The position numbers were made by a program, and so were the translations under genes. The notes under the pieces are model-generated. The model ran no database searches and was not told the DNA's origin. It was given only the letters and a program-made list of their open reading frames with translations. DNA of 22,793 nucleotides from Candidatus Aenigmatarchaeota archaeon (GTDB lineage Archaea > Aenigmatarchaeota > Aenigmatarchaeia > QMZP01 > JACQNV01). The stretch lies in NCBI GenBank assembly GCA_016202865.1, contig JACQNV010000066.1:1-22793 (forward strand), written 5' to 3'. Positions 8,728-16,202 of the stretch are shown here, in pieces. Within the stretch, counting starts at the first letter, position 1. Every line of letters begins with the position of its first letter.

Positions 8728-8936
8728 CTAAGCGGATTTTCAGGGTTTACCTAAAACCAGATGCCCCAAGAACAGAAGTTACGAGGCTTTTTCGAGATAG
8801 TCTAACGGTTCAGAAGGGGGTTGGTTATGACAGAGCGAAGAAAATGTCTTATATAGATTTAGAATTTGAAAACGGAAGTGAAAGTTTTCTGTCAGAATAC
8901 AAATCTGCAATATGCGAAACATCAGCTATAAGGTGA
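8724..8936 (+). CDS. Small protein of unknown function coupled to alaS
   Basis: A 70-residue reading frame whose ATG overlaps the alaS stop codon as ATGA. This arrangement is common in operons and is the main support for the gene being real. The protein looks like a compact alpha/beta fold: a first strand (RIFRVYLKPDAPRTEV), a helix or loop, then MSYIDLEFENGSESFLSEYKSAI. I recognise no motif. It has no signal peptide or membrane segment, so it is probably cytoplasmic. The frame shows normal base usage for the region. Confidence 0.5.
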   Translation: MTKRIFRVYLKPDAPRTEVTRLFRDSLTVQKGVGYDRAKKMSYIDLEFENGSESFLSEYKSAICETSAIR

Positions 8937-8973
8937 CAAGATAAGCCGATTGTAATGTTGTGTGTTGTAAATC

Positions 8974-9432
8974 CTAACCGTGATAAACCTCTTCATTAAC
9001 TTCGCTGTTTAAGTCTGTTTTTTTCCAACCCTCTTCTATTGTCTTGAACAGGATTTTAAGTTTGGCTTCGAATTTTGGCCAGACATCAAAAACAGTTTTT
9101 ATGAACTCTGCATCCTCTTTTCTGTTGTGTTCAAATTTCAATCTTACACCTCTTGTATAAAGGTGGTTAAGATCCTTATACAGGGTGTGGCAATCGTCTG
9201 TCAAATTTTCTATCATCTTCTCTATGTACAAAATGTCAGGATCGCCGCCCTCCCTCGGAAAAATCATGGATTCTATTGTTTTGGCTGCATCGTAAAGTCT
9301 CTCTGTTATCTCATTTCTCACTGCCTGTAATGTCGGCTCCTCATCAGCTTTAACTGACAGCTCAAACCTTTCTGCAAGCTCCTCGAAGCTGGGCAAACCA
9401 AATTCTTTTTTCAGTTTCTCAAATTTCTCCAT
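8974..9432 (-). CDS. Conserved-looking helical protein of unknown function
   Basis: A 152-residue protein starting at MEKFEKLKKEFGLPSFEEL; an upstream start six codons earlier is less likely. It is acidic, rich in predicted helix (EITERLYDAAKTIESM; YIEKMIENLTDDCHTLYKDLNHLY; FIKTVFDVWPKFEAKLKILFKTIEEGW), and has no membrane segment. No catalytic motif is visible. It is divergent from the membrane-anchored protein gene at 9487, with about 50 bases of AT-rich promoter sequence between them. The frame is long and shows protein-like composition, so I consider it real, but I cannot name a family. Confidence 0.65.
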   Translation of the reverse strand: MEKFEKLKKEFGLPSFEELAERFELSVKADEEPTLQAVRNEITERLYDAAKTIESMIFPREGGDPDILYIEKMIENLTDDCHTLYKDLNHLYTRGVRLKFEHNRKEDAEFIKTVFDVWPKFEAKLKILFKTIEEGWKKTDLNSEVNEEVYHG

Positions 9433-9486
9433 GAAAATAACCAGATACAAACTAATATATCCTAAGTTTAAATAAATAACCTATAT

Positions 9487-10050
9487 ATGAAAGACAGTAG
9501 CAAAAGGGTCGTAGGTGCAATAATTGTGTTGGTAATGTTCTTCTCAATAGCAGGGTCTGCCTTGTTTTACACACAGGTCCAGCAAACTCCTGCAGAACAA
9601 CCTAAGATAGAGTTGCAGCAAATAACCGAGAGGCAGCTTACTAACCAGGAAAGGCTACTTATTTTGCAGTCTGGTGGAGTTATAATCGAATACACTTACA
9701 AGGATCTTAACTACACAAAAAAGACAGAAATAGAGAATTTTGTTATTCAGAAAACAGAAGGCAAAGCAATACTTTCAGAATATAAGTCTGAAGAAGAGAA
9801 GCTGAACTTCATAGGCATAGACAAATCAAATCCAAGAGCAGCAGAAGTCAGAGACATGGTAAGCGCCAACACATCCACTCTATTCAACAATTTCTGCGAT
9901 CTTGTTTTGGCACAGCCAGCACCTTTGGATTGTTCACTAAGAACCCTGAAAATAACCGGTGGAACACAGCCTTCTCCAACAAGCTCAGCTGTCCAGAATT
10001 CAACCCAAAACCAGACAGCCCAGAATGCAACGCAGAACGCTACAAAATAA
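9487..10050 (+). CDS. Membrane-anchored surface protein with sequon-rich tail
   Basis: A 187-residue protein with a single N-terminal hydrophobic segment (residues 8-29, VVGAIIVLVMFFSIAGSALFY) after a short Lys/Arg-containing start, so it is probably a signal-anchored protein facing outwards. The middle is a small soluble domain with two Cys residues (NFCDLVLAQPAPLDC) that could form a disulfide. The C-terminal 25 residues are low complexity and hold four N-glycosylation sequons in a row (NST, NQT, NAT, NAT), a likely heavily glycosylated stalk. No enzyme motif is seen. The gene is preceded by a TATA-like stretch and starts close to it. The function is unknown, perhaps an envelope component. 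Confidence 0.65.
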   Translation: MKDSSKRVVGAIIVLVMFFSIAGSALFYTQVQQTPAEQPKIELQQITERQLTNQERLLILQSGGVIIEYTYKDLNYTKKTEIENFVIQKTEGKAILSEYKSEEEKLNFIGIDKSNPRAAEVRDMVSANTSTLFNNFCDLVLAQPAPLDCSLRTLKITGGTQPSPTSSAVQNSTQNQTAQNATQNATK

Positions 10051-10065
10051 AAGCTTATTAGACTG

Positions 10066-10078
10066 TTTTTATAAATTA
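10066..10078 (+). promoter_or_regulatory. TATA box for tRNA-Gln
   Basis: TTTTTATAAATTA is centred about 30 bases before the first base of tRNA-Gln, the usual distance for an archaeal promoter with a short 5' leader. It follows directly after the upstream gene, which also supports an independent tRNA transcript. Confidence 0.55.
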
Positions 10079-10117
10079 GGACAACAGAAATAATACAAGT
10101 ATAGCCCTGTCGTCTAG

Positions 10118-10176
10118 TCTACCCTTCTTTCCCGAAAGAAGTGTTGAAATCCCAAGAAAGGGATTTTGAAAGACAA
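10118..10176 (+). other. D-loop intron of tRNA-Gln (59 bases)
   Basis: A central four-base helix forms between GTCT (10112-10115) and AGAC (10171-10174), flanked by three-base bulges AGT (10116-10118) and AAT (10175-10177). Cutting two bases into each bulge joins AG to TGGCCAA, the standard D-loop for such tRNAs. The intron holds two hairpins: 10124-10130 with 10135-10141, and 10147-10153 with 10160-10166. The inner BHB helix is weak. Bases 10122-10166 recur almost unchanged in the tRNA-Leu D-loop intron. Confidence 0.8.
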
Positions 10177-10199
10177 TGGCCAAGGATAGTGGGCTTTGG

Positions 10200-10253
10200 T
10201 TTTCACAAACTAAAGCGTTGAGATAAACATTTTGTTTATCAGTGAAAAAAGGC
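10200..10253 (+). other. Anticodon-loop intron (37/38) of tRNA-Gln (54 bases)
   Basis: A textbook bulge-helix-bulge motif. The anticodon stem GTGGG/CCCAT is followed by a four-base central helix CTTT (10194-10197) with AAAG (10248-10251). Three-base bulges GGT (10198-10200) and GCA (10252-10254) flank it, and an intron helix TTTCAC/GTGAAA lies beyond. Cutting after the second base of each bulge removes 10200-10253 and restores a seven-base anticodon loop. This is the canonical archaeal intron position. Confidence 0.92.
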
Positions 10254-10288
10254 ACCCATTGACCCAGGTTCGAATCCTGGCGGGGCTA

Positions 10289-10660
10289 TCAAACTTTTTC
10301 TTTGGGTCCATGACCAATAAAGATGTGACGTCGCGCATCCTTAACAGCTCTTCTGCATACTGCTTTCGCAACCAAGTGACCTAGTCCAAAAGTAAGTCCT
10401 ATAGAGGCAAAACCACAATATGATCCTGTCCTGTAGCCAGAACTAAAATATTCTAAACTGCTAATATGAAACGGTGATTCTAAATAGTGTTGATCTGCGT
10501 ACCTTCCAAGATCTGAGAATTCCCCCATTAATTTGTCAAAGCCACTTTTTTCATGCAATATTCTGCAAATATATGTAGGTTTTTCTACAGTGTCTGTATA
10601 ACCTTCTCCCCAACCCAACCAAAAACTAGATGACATCACGAGATCAAAATATCTCCTCAT
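10289..10660 (-). CDS. Unrecognised protein paired with an HTH regulator
   Basis: A 123-residue protein whose ATG overlaps the stop codon of the upstream HTH gene (ATGA), so the two are likely translated together. It ends directly against the 3' end of tRNA-Gln. It has one moderately hydrophobic stretch (about residues 80-100, GSYCGFASIGLTFGLGHLVAKA), which may be a membrane segment, and a basic C-terminal tail (CRRAVKDARRH). The N-terminal part is rich in aromatic residues. No family is recognised. The pairing with a winged-helix regulator suggests a small self-regulated unit, perhaps accessory to the chromosome. Confidence 0.55.
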   Translation of the reverse strand: MRRYFDLVMSSSFWLGWGEGYTDTVEKPTYICRILHEKSGFDKLMGEFSDLGRYADQHYLESPFHISSLEYFSSGYRTGSYCGFASIGLTFGLGHLVAKAVCRRAVKDARRHIFIGHGPKEKV

Positions 10661-10902
10661 ACAGTTTCACCCTTCACATTAAGAATCCTCATCCCTTTTT
10701 GTGTCAGCGCGAACGAGGTTTGGCCAAGCGGCCTTATTATGCTAACATATCCGCCATCTATAATGGTCCTCATGTGATTGGTTATACCCTCAGAATCAGA
10801 AACCCCAAAAAAAGAGGCAAGATCAGATTGGCCTACAATATTCTTATCAAGTATAAACTTCAAAATCTTCCTATCCCTCTCAGCAAGAGTGTCCATAACC
10901 AT
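10657..10902 (-). CDS. Winged-helix transcriptional regulator
   Basis: An 81-residue protein starting at MVMDTLAERDRKIL (ATG at 10902; the next ATG at 10896 is equally possible). The sequence reads as a single winged helix: LAERDRKILKFILDKN, IVGQSDLASFFGVSDSEGITNHMRTIIDGGYVSII, then a wing (RPLGQTSFALTQKGMRIL). It resembles MarR- or ArsR-sized archaeal regulators but is too short to place. A TATA-like box about 24 bases upstream suggests a leaderless mRNA. It overlaps the next gene (10289-10660) by four bases. It probably controls its own two-gene unit, which is inference. Confidence 0.75.
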   Translation of the reverse strand: MVMDTLAERDRKILKFILDKNIVGQSDLASFFGVSDSEGITNHMRTIIDGGYVSIIRPLGQTSFALTQKGMRILNVKGETV

Positions 10903-10918
10903 TCTATTTATAAATACT

Positions 10919-10942
10919 ATTTGTATAAATAGTGTATAAATC
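10919..10942. promoter_or_regulatory. Divergent promoter region with repeated TATA boxes
   Basis: The sequence holds GTATAAAT twice, 11 bases apart, between the divergent HTH gene (start 10902) and the gene at 10960. Read on the minus strand, ATTTATACAA is centred about 24 bases from the HTH ATG. Read on the plus strand, either copy can serve the gene at 10960. The repeat could also be an operator for the adjacent regulator. Confidence 0.45.
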
Positions 10943-10959
10943 ACTAGTAAAGGTGTGAT

Positions 10960-11382
10960 ATGCCAGTAATAGGATTTTCAATAAAAAAGATAGAAGCGAA
11001 GAAGGACAGGGAGCCAGGAACAGCCCAGATAACAGTTAATTCAGCTCCAACTATAGTTGACTTAAAAGAAACAGATATCCCATCCCTAAACAAGAAAGCA
11101 ATTTCGCTTCAATACGAATTCTCAACAAAATACGAGACAGATGTCGGCAGCATAAAAGTTGAAGGCGACATGTTATATTTAGCAGACGATAATAAGGCAA
11201 TATTAGATAGATGGAATAAGGAGAAAATGTTGCCAGACGCAGTTTCTTTGGAAGTCTTAAACACGCTATTCAGAAGGTGCCTAACAAAGATGGTTGTTCT
11301 AGCAGAAGATTTGCAGCTTCCACCTCCAGTGCAATTCCCAATAGTCAAACTTAAGTCAAAGGACGACAAAGAAAACAATTAA
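10960..11382 (+). CDS. Conserved archaeal small protein (possibly SecB-like fold)
   Basis: A 140-residue cytoplasmic protein starting MPVIGFSIKKIEAKKDREPG. An AGGTG lies just before the ATG. The first half reads as beta strands (AQITVNSAPTIVDLKETDI; KKAISLQYEFSTKYETDVGSIKVEGDMLYL), the second half as helices (AILDRWNKEKMLPDAVSLEVLNTLFRRCLTKMVVLAEDL), then PPPVQFPIVKLKSKD. It resembles from memory a widespread archaeal family of unknown function. The order of strands then helices also recalls the chaperone SecB, but this is a weak guess. It is divergent from the HTH gene and convergent with the metallopeptidase-like gene, whose stop is only a few bases away. Confidence 0.65.
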   Translation: MPVIGFSIKKIEAKKDREPGTAQITVNSAPTIVDLKETDIPSLNKKAISLQYEFSTKYETDVGSIKVEGDMLYLADDNKAILDRWNKEKMLPDAVSLEVLNTLFRRCLTKMVVLAEDLQLPPPVQFPIVKLKSKDDKENN

Positions 11383-11385
11383 TTT

Positions 11386-12777
11386 TTATTCTAATCTTCT
11401 AGTTTTTGACAAAAATGTATTTATATCAACTTCCCCATCCAAAGAATATCCTATTCTAGCTACAGCCATTCTTCCATATTTTTGTATAGCTTCATTAACA
11501 GCTTTTCTACCAACAAGATATGCTGGCCCATACATGGGTCCAAACATTGGGTGTTTAGCCCAACCACCTGAGAGTTTTTTAACTACTGCGTCGCCTTGTA
11601 CACAATCCTCAGCTGCATGCCTCTTAACAGCATCTATACCTGCTCCATCTCTTTGATAAAGAATTGATACATTGTGTTTACCGATATCTTGAAGATCCTC
11701 GTTAGCTGCTGCAACCAATAGGTTTTTCCCATAGAATTCTGCTGCAGCTTCCCTAGACCCATACATCAATTCAAAAATATTTTGGGCCCAGCCTTCCTCA
11801 AACCCTATTTGTGGTGTGCACATTGTCCCTATTGTTGCAGTAAACCCAAGCTTTCCAGCTCTCCATAAAAGATCTTTTACAGCTGCATTGATGTAATGTC
11901 CAGTGACCTCATGCGCGCAAAGGTGAAGCATACCAACTTCAGTAATAGGGTGGTCTGTGTTGTATTCAAACAAACCGCTTAGCAAAGGCCTCCCTTCTCT
12001 TTCGCCGCCGTGATAAATATTCGAGCCAGTAAAGTGAACGCCTTGTATAGTCTCAAATCTATGGCCGGCAAATCTAACATCAGAGAGATCTGGTTTATAC
12101 CCTTCAATACCAAAATCAAGGTTTGCAAGAACGCGATCTCTCATATCCAAAAATAATAATTTGTTAACTACCTCAGCTATCCTTGCAACTTCCCGAGGAT
12201 CCAATATATGGGCGCCTTCCCACTCAAGAAAAGTTTCTCTTAAATTTCTGTTTGGTGTGACATCATATCCTACATTGGCTAAAGCCTCTCTAAGTTTTTC
12301 CCTTCCCTCACTTGTATCAGCTACCTTAACACTATCAACTGTTCCGGCTGTTGCAGCAAAGTAGCGATCCTCAAATGAAGGCATTTCCCATTTACCCACC
12401 TGAGCCATTGCTGTGTCCAGCATAACAGATAAAGCCTTAACTAAATTATTTCGGTATACACCGTCATCGTCGTCTACACCAAGACCTTTCAATTCTTGAG
12501 TCAGTCCTAATAAATCGTGCCGTGAAACAAAAAAACTAACTTGATCAGGATCTTCTAAAGGATTTGGGCCAGTCGATCTTCCTTGAGCCATATCTCTAAC
12601 TGATTTAGAAAAGGGGTCATGATAAATTTCAGGAGCAGGCTCTCCAGAGAACCATTGATCGGCTATCATGTGATGTGCCCCGCTCTCATGTAGAGCGTCA
12701 CCACCAAATAAAGTATCAACTCCGATTAACAGGGTTGCGACCTTTCTATCAATCTCTGTAGCATGAGTCTTTGTCAT
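11386..12777 (-). CDS. HExxxH metallopeptidase-like protein (DUF1704/MATCAP-like or DUF885-like)
   Basis: A 463-residue protein without a signal peptide. Residues 285-298 read HLCAHEVTGHYINA, with an H-E-x-x-x-H arrangement (H289, E290, H294), followed by GFEEGWAQN (E327 or E328). A histidine pair spaced HExxxH plus a downstream E-G-W/L-A is what the DUF1704/MATCAP carboxypeptidase-like family shows, and DUF885 proteins have a similar HE...GH and EGWA pair. I infer a zinc peptidase with a buried active site and helical fold. The substrate is unknown. A conserved N-terminal stretch (GGDALHESGAHHMIAD) adds more histidines. The gene has a TATA box (ATTTATATTTAA) just upstream of its ATG and is a stand-alone unit between fen and the convergent gene at 10960. 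Confidence 0.6.
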   Translation of the reverse strand: MTKTHATEIDRKVATLLIGVDTLFGGDALHESGAHHMIADQWFSGEPAPEIYHDPFSKSVRDMAQGRSTGPNPLEDPDQVSFFVSRHDLLGLTQELKGLGVDDDDGVYRNNLVKALSVMLDTAMAQVGKWEMPSFEDRYFAATAGTVDSVKVADTSEGREKLREALANVGYDVTPNRNLRETFLEWEGAHILDPREVARIAEVVNKLLFLDMRDRVLANLDFGIEGYKPDLSDVRFAGHRFETIQGVHFTGSNIYHGGEREGRPLLSGLFEYNTDHPITEVGMLHLCAHEVTGHYINAAVKDLLWRAGKLGFTATIGTMCTPQIGFEEGWAQNIFELMYGSREAAAEFYGKNLLVAAANEDLQDIGKHNVSILYQRDGAGIDAVKRHAAEDCVQGDAVVKKLSGGWAKHPMFGPMYGPAYLVGRKAVNEAIQKYGRMAVARIGYSLDGEVDINTFLSKTRRLE

Positions 12778-12823
12778 ATCGATAATTAACAGTTAAATAT
12801 AAATAGTTCACTTTTGGGTATTG

Positions 12824-12863
12824 TAGCCTTTTGTGTAAGCAGGCCTGCTGCCGGAAAAGGCTA
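12824..12863. other. Stem-loop with inner palindrome at the end of fen
   Basis: TAGCCTTTT (12824-12832) pairs with AAAAGGCTA (12855-12863) over nine bases. The loop contains the perfect 12-base palindrome AGCAGGCCTGCT (12838-12849). The structure includes the fen stop codon and lies between fen and the peptidase gene on the same strand. It may be an mRNA 3' end structure. Archaea do not need hairpins to terminate, so the role is open. Confidence 0.4.
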
Positions 12864-13877
12864 GACTTTGAAAAAAGACCCAAGTCCAGAAGGCTTGTAA
12901 GATTTGAATTTCTTGATTATAGAATCAACTCTTTCTCCGCCAAAATCGTGATCCTCAACCAGTATTTTTTTAAGCAAATTCTCATCCAAGCTTTTCTTGA
13001 CAATTTGCACATCTTGCACAGGCGGGTTTTTGAAAAAATCAAATATTTCTTCCAATTTCACTTCAGAACTCCAATTGACAGCCTTTTTGACAGCTTCCAA
13101 TGTCTTCTCTTTTTTCACAAGTTCCAATGCCTTTTTAGGGCCGTAACCTTTAACTCCAGGATCAAAATCAGTGCCCACCAATATCCCCATCAAAATCAGC
13201 TGGTCATGGTTTATACCCAAAGCACCCAAAACAATATTCAGTTCAACAAGCTCGGGAGATACATCATTATACGCCTGTTTGCCTGCGACCTTTTTCTTCC
13301 CCGAAAGCGTAAGGTTCCTAACAACCCTTTCAGCCCCAAATAGCAATGCATCCCAGTCTTGGGTGCCAACTGCATACACTTCACCTTTTTTTACAAAATG
13401 AATCGCTTGCGCCTCCCCTTCAGATGGGGCCTGAACCCAGCTTACACCCATTGCATCCAACAATCTTTTCGCCTCGATCAGCATATCTGTTGTTACCTTG
13501 GATGCGCCTTGAGAATATTTCCTAACAGACTCCACATCACCTGAACTAAGAGCCTCCTTCCATTTAACCTCTGCCTCTGCCCTTATCTTCTTTCTTTCTT
13601 CCACTGTTTTCATTTTAAATGCCGGTGGCTCACCGTCAAAAACATAGATTGGTGTGATCCCATTTTCAAGAAGCTTTGCTGTCCTGTAAAACAAGCCAGA
13701 AAGGTGGGAAGTTACATTGCCCTTGGAATCTCTCAAAGGTTCACCTGTGAATCTATCTCGTATAGAGGATAAAAATTGAAAAATAGTATTGAATGCGTCA
13801 ATTGCGATTTTCTTTCCTGTCAGATTTTCTAGTTGAATCTGCTTAACTGGAAATAAGCCGCCTAAGTTGACACCCAT
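12861..13877 (-). CDS. fen: Flap endonuclease 1 (FEN-1)
   Basis: Structure-specific nuclease that removes 5' flaps during Okazaki fragment maturation and repair. It has 338 residues from MGVNLGGLFPVKQIQ (an in-frame start 11 codons upstream lacks family support), the normal archaeal length. The N-terminal nuclease block includes KKIAIDAFNTIFQFL and YVFDGEPPAFK. The internal block has APSEGEAQAIHF, GTQDWDALLFG and the helix-hairpin-helix GILVGTDFDPGVKGYGPKKAL, supplying the acidic metal ligands. The C-terminal SGLGSFFKV resembles a PIP box for binding PCNA. It lies 29 bases behind rps10 on the same strand, and the two are probably co-transcribed. Confidence 0.95.
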   Translation of the reverse strand: MGVNLGGLFPVKQIQLENLTGKKIAIDAFNTIFQFLSSIRDRFTGEPLRDSKGNVTSHLSGLFYRTAKLLENGITPIYVFDGEPPAFKMKTVEERKKIRAEAEVKWKEALSSGDVESVRKYSQGASKVTTDMLIEAKRLLDAMGVSWVQAPSEGEAQAIHFVKKGEVYAVGTQDWDALLFGAERVVRNLTLSGKKKVAGKQAYNDVSPELVELNIVLGALGINHDQLILMGILVGTDFDPGVKGYGPKKALELVKKEKTLEAVKKAVNWSSEVKLEEIFDFFKNPPVQDVQIVKKSLDENLLKKILVEDHDFGGERVDSIIKKFKSYKPSGLGSFFKV

Positions 13878-13906
13878 ATAATAGAAATAGCAAACTGACT
13901 TTAATA

Positions 13907-14242
13907 TCACTCAGGTCTGTTGTCTGTTCTCATCTCGATGTTAATTTTAATATCTTCAGGAAAAGAAATTCTTGTTATTTGGCGCATGACCCTCTCATTA
14001 GAACCAACATCAATGACTCTTCGGTGGATTCTCATTTCCCATCTGTCCCATGTGGCATTTCCGTGTCCTGTTCCATCGCCGCATGGTGTCTTAAGAACTG
14101 GAATTTTCAACCTTCTTGTTGGCAGAGGCATAGGTCCGCGTACAGAAGTCCCAAGTTTTTTTGCAATGTCTTTAATTTGACTGCAAATATCCTCAAGTTC
14201 CTTGTGATCTCTCCCAGCTAATTTTATGCGTGCGAACTCCAT
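13907..14242 (-). CDS. rps10: Ribosomal protein uS10
   Basis: A 111-residue small-subunit protein of the 30S head. The archaeal signatures are clear: MEFARIKLAGRDHKELEDIC, then GPMPLPTRRLKIPVLKTPCGDGTG, the basic tip WEMRIHRRVIDVGSNERVM, and a C-terminal strand ending in EDIKINIEM. The length and motifs are complete. In most archaea this gene sits behind elongation factor 1-alpha. Here it lies between rps9 and fen on the same strand. A TATA-like stretch (GTATTTAATATC on the minus strand) lies about 25-40 bases upstream, so it may have its own promoter. Confidence 0.96.
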   Translation of the reverse strand: MEFARIKLAGRDHKELEDICSQIKDIAKKLGTSVRGPMPLPTRRLKIPVLKTPCGDGTGHGNATWDRWEMRIHRRVIDVGSNERVMRQITRISFPEDIKINIEMRTDNRPE

Positions 14243-14315
14243 ATTTGCCTGCTCTAGTAAAGATATTAAATACCCTTACTTGATCTAATAATAATGACAG
14301 CTTTATTTTAAATAC

Positions 14316-14744
14316 CTATCTCTTTGACCTTTGTTTGTGTCTTCTTGGGCCTTGCGATGATCTAGGCGGTTTGTGAGGTTCTGTCCTTCTAGGATCGTAA
14401 GCTATCAAATTTCTGTCATAAGCAATAAACTTCTCTCTTAATTCAGGATCAAACTCAAGTAAGCCCTTTGCTATGGATTGTCTTGCAGCGTCTGCTTGTC
14501 CCATTGGACCGCCGCCCTGAACATTGACTTCTATATCAAAAGATTTCCATTTGTCTCCTGATAAAATAAGCGGTTCTCTTACCCTAAGCCTGAAGATCTC
14601 GTTTGGAAAAATATCCAGAGGAATAGAATTGATTTTGACGCTTCCAGATCCTGGAGTAATCCTTGCTCTGGCTATGGCCCTCTTTCTTTTGCCTGTAGCG
14701 ACGACCATGTCACCTCTCTCTTTTTTTGCGTCTTTCTTGGTCAT
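14316..14744 (-). CDS. rps9: Ribosomal protein uS9
   Basis: Small-subunit protein whose basic C-terminal tail reaches the P-site tRNA. The family core is VVATGKRKRAIARARITPGSGSVKIN, then GGGPMGQADAARQSIAKGLL, and the conserved end RRTEPHKPPRSSQGPRRHKQRSKR-like tail (Arg/Lys rich). I place the start at MTKKDAKKERGD (14744). An alternative ATG at 14708 has a close GGTGA upstream and would begin MVVATGKRK, which looks more like most homologues. Either choice keeps the whole core. It is normally next to uL13 in archaea, but here a plus-strand propeller gene separates them. Confidence 0.95.
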   Translation of the reverse strand: MTKKDAKKERGDMVVATGKRKRAIARARITPGSGSVKINSIPLDIFPNEIFRLRVREPLILSGDKWKSFDIEVNVQGGGPMGQADAARQSIAKGLLEFDPELREKFIAYDRNLIAYDPRRTEPHKPPRSSQGPRRHKQRSKR

Positions 14745-14847
14745 AGTAGTAATATGAAACATTAGTATTTAAATATGGAAATCTGCTGTCCTCAACACCA
14801 TCTTTTTATTTACACATATTATTGATCACATATTAAAATGGAGAGAT

Positions 14848-16176
14848 ATGTCCAAATATGTAGATTTCAATTTGGCTGGTCCGTTTAGTGCTGATCTCAA
14901 GCCCCAATTCGAGCACAGCATGATAGACGCTGTGATAGAAGGCCTGAAAATGGATGTGAAAGAGGCCAGACACCCCCAAGTTTGGGGAGTTCAACAGGGC
15001 GGTACAGTCAGCACAACACCAGTTGTTGATGTGGAAAGGATTTATGTCGGAACTGCAGACGGTCAGATGTATTGTCTTTCATTGGATGGAAAGCAAATAT
15101 GGAAATTTCAGGCAGGCGATGTGATAACATCCACACCAACAATCGATGGCGGTAAAGTATACTTCGGCTGTTTTGATGGGTTTCTATATTGTCTGGATTT
15201 TCAGGGAAGAGAGGTTTGGAAGTTCCAAGCTGGTGATAAAATCGCCGCTCAACCATCTGTAGACGAAAATTCTATTTATGTTGGATCGAAGGATGGTTAT
15301 CTTTATTGTATATCCAAAAATGGCGAGCTTGTCTGGAAATTTGACGCAAAGGAGCCAATAGGATCTGTGGTTACACTAGACAAAGATACTGTATATGTCC
15401 CATGTTACTCAAATATTCTTTATAGTCTGACAAAAAAAGGCGAAGTTGTTTGGTCCTATAACTGTAAGAATGTGCCTAGCGCGCCGACACTATACAAAGA
15501 CAACTTGTATTTTTCCTGTTTTAACAGTTACTTGTATGCTTTGACAAAGAAAGGGGAGTTTTTATGGAAATATAATCTAGGTACGCCTGTTTCCCAAGGC
15601 AGGGGACCCGCTGTAGATGATGATATAATATATGTTGGGGATTTTGACGGCAAAATATCAGCCATAAATACTAAAGGTGAGCTCGTCTGGAAATTTCAGA
15701 CAGATGATATGATTTTTTCAAAGGGCCTCGTTGAAGGCGATATTGTCTATTTCACATCGCTTGATAGCAATATCTACGCAATTGATAAAAAGAAAGGAAG
15801 TTTGATTTGGAAAGCTCAAATAGGCGGCCCAATTGCAATGGGTGTTGGTGTTTCCCAAAACTCTATCATAGCCGGCACATGGAACAGTTTCTTGTACTCT
15901 GTATCAAAAAAAGGCGAGATACAGTGGAAGTTTCAAGTCAGCAGCAAGCCACCGTCTTTGGTAAGCATACAGACAAAGGTCGAATTCAACAGAAAAATAA
16001 TGGATGCTGAGATTCTAAACACACCTTTAGGGGAGGTTTACAGGCTTTCCAGAGAAAGAAATTCAGGAAATATCACGCATGCATACGGAAGCTTTGGCGG
16101 AACCTATATTGACAGGGAAGGAAAAGAATATACAGGCAGAAAGAGGGAAGGAAATACTAGATATGGAAATGGTTGA
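14848..16176 (+). CDS. Cytoplasmic PQQ-like eight-bladed beta-propeller protein
   Basis: A 442-residue protein with eight tandem repeats of about 41 residues, each ending in a [IVLQ]W[KS][FYA] strand: WKFQAGDV, WKFQAGDK, WKFDAKEP, WSYNCKN, WKYNLGTP, WKFQTDDM, WKAQIGGP and WKFQVSSK. Within each repeat a [VI]Y[FV]G-type strand and a G-x-L-Y-x-[LI] strand appear. This fits a PQQ-like eight-bladed propeller, the fold of BamB and some dehydrogenases. It has no signal peptide, lipobox or dehydrogenase motif, so it is probably a cytoplasmic scaffold. The last 60 residues (after KVEFNRK) are Gly- and Arg-rich and may bind nucleic acid. The start is the ATG with GGAGAGAT just before it. It sits on the opposite strand between uL13 and uS9. 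Confidence 0.85.
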   Translation: MSKYVDFNLAGPFSADLKPQFEHSMIDAVIEGLKMDVKEARHPQVWGVQQGGTVSTTPVVDVERIYVGTADGQMYCLSLDGKQIWKFQAGDVITSTPTIDGGKVYFGCFDGFLYCLDFQGREVWKFQAGDKIAAQPSVDENSIYVGSKDGYLYCISKNGELVWKFDAKEPIGSVVTLDKDTVYVPCYSNILYSLTKKGEVVWSYNCKNVPSAPTLYKDNLYFSCFNSYLYALTKKGEFLWKYNLGTPVSQGRGPAVDDDIIYVGDFDGKISAINTKGELVWKFQTDDMIFSKGLVEGDIVYFTSLDSNIYAIDKKKGSLIWKAQIGGPIAMGVGVSQNSIIAGTWNSFLYSVSKKGEIQWKFQVSSKPPSLVSIQTKVEFNRKIMDAEILNTPLGEVYRLSRERNSGNITHAYGSFGGTYIDREGKEYTGRKREGNTRYGNG

Positions 16177-16202
16177 AATTGGTTTTTTGGTTGATCTAAA
16201 AA

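Larger units (their letters stand above)
10103..10288 (+). tRNA. tRNA-Gln(TTG) with two introns
   Basis: Acceptor AGCCCTG (10103-10109) pairs with CGGGGCT (10281-10287), followed by discriminator A. No CCA is encoded. The T arm is CCAGG/TTCGAAT/CCTGG. The anticodon stem GTGGG (10189-10193) pairs with CCCAT (10255-10259), and the loop CTTTGG+A gives anticodon TTG. The A1-U72 pair is typical of archaeal tRNA-Gln, which is charged through the Glu and amidotransferase route. Two introns interrupt it: one in the D-loop (10118-10176) and one after base 37 (10200-10253). Their removal leaves a normal 73-base tRNA with D-loop AGTGGCCAA. The mature tRNA is well supported. The D-loop intron ends are set by bulge-helix-bulge pairing and by restoring a canonical D-loop. 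Confidence 0.9.

Noticed and set aside
10122..10166. Shared intron block as a hammerhead or other self-cleaving ribozyme
   Set aside because: The two hairpins are clear, but the conserved core CTGANGA and GAAA in the required arrangement are absent.
10103..10288. tRNA-Gln as tRNA-Pro or tRNA-Glu
   Set aside because: TGG or TTC can be picked out of the loop region, but only TTG leaves a paired anticodon stem GTGGG/CCCAT, a seven-base loop and a valid splice motif. A1-U72 also fits Gln.
12860..13343. Plus-strand frame over fen
   Set aside because: It is an antisense shadow of a complete FEN-1 gene with all catalytic motifs.
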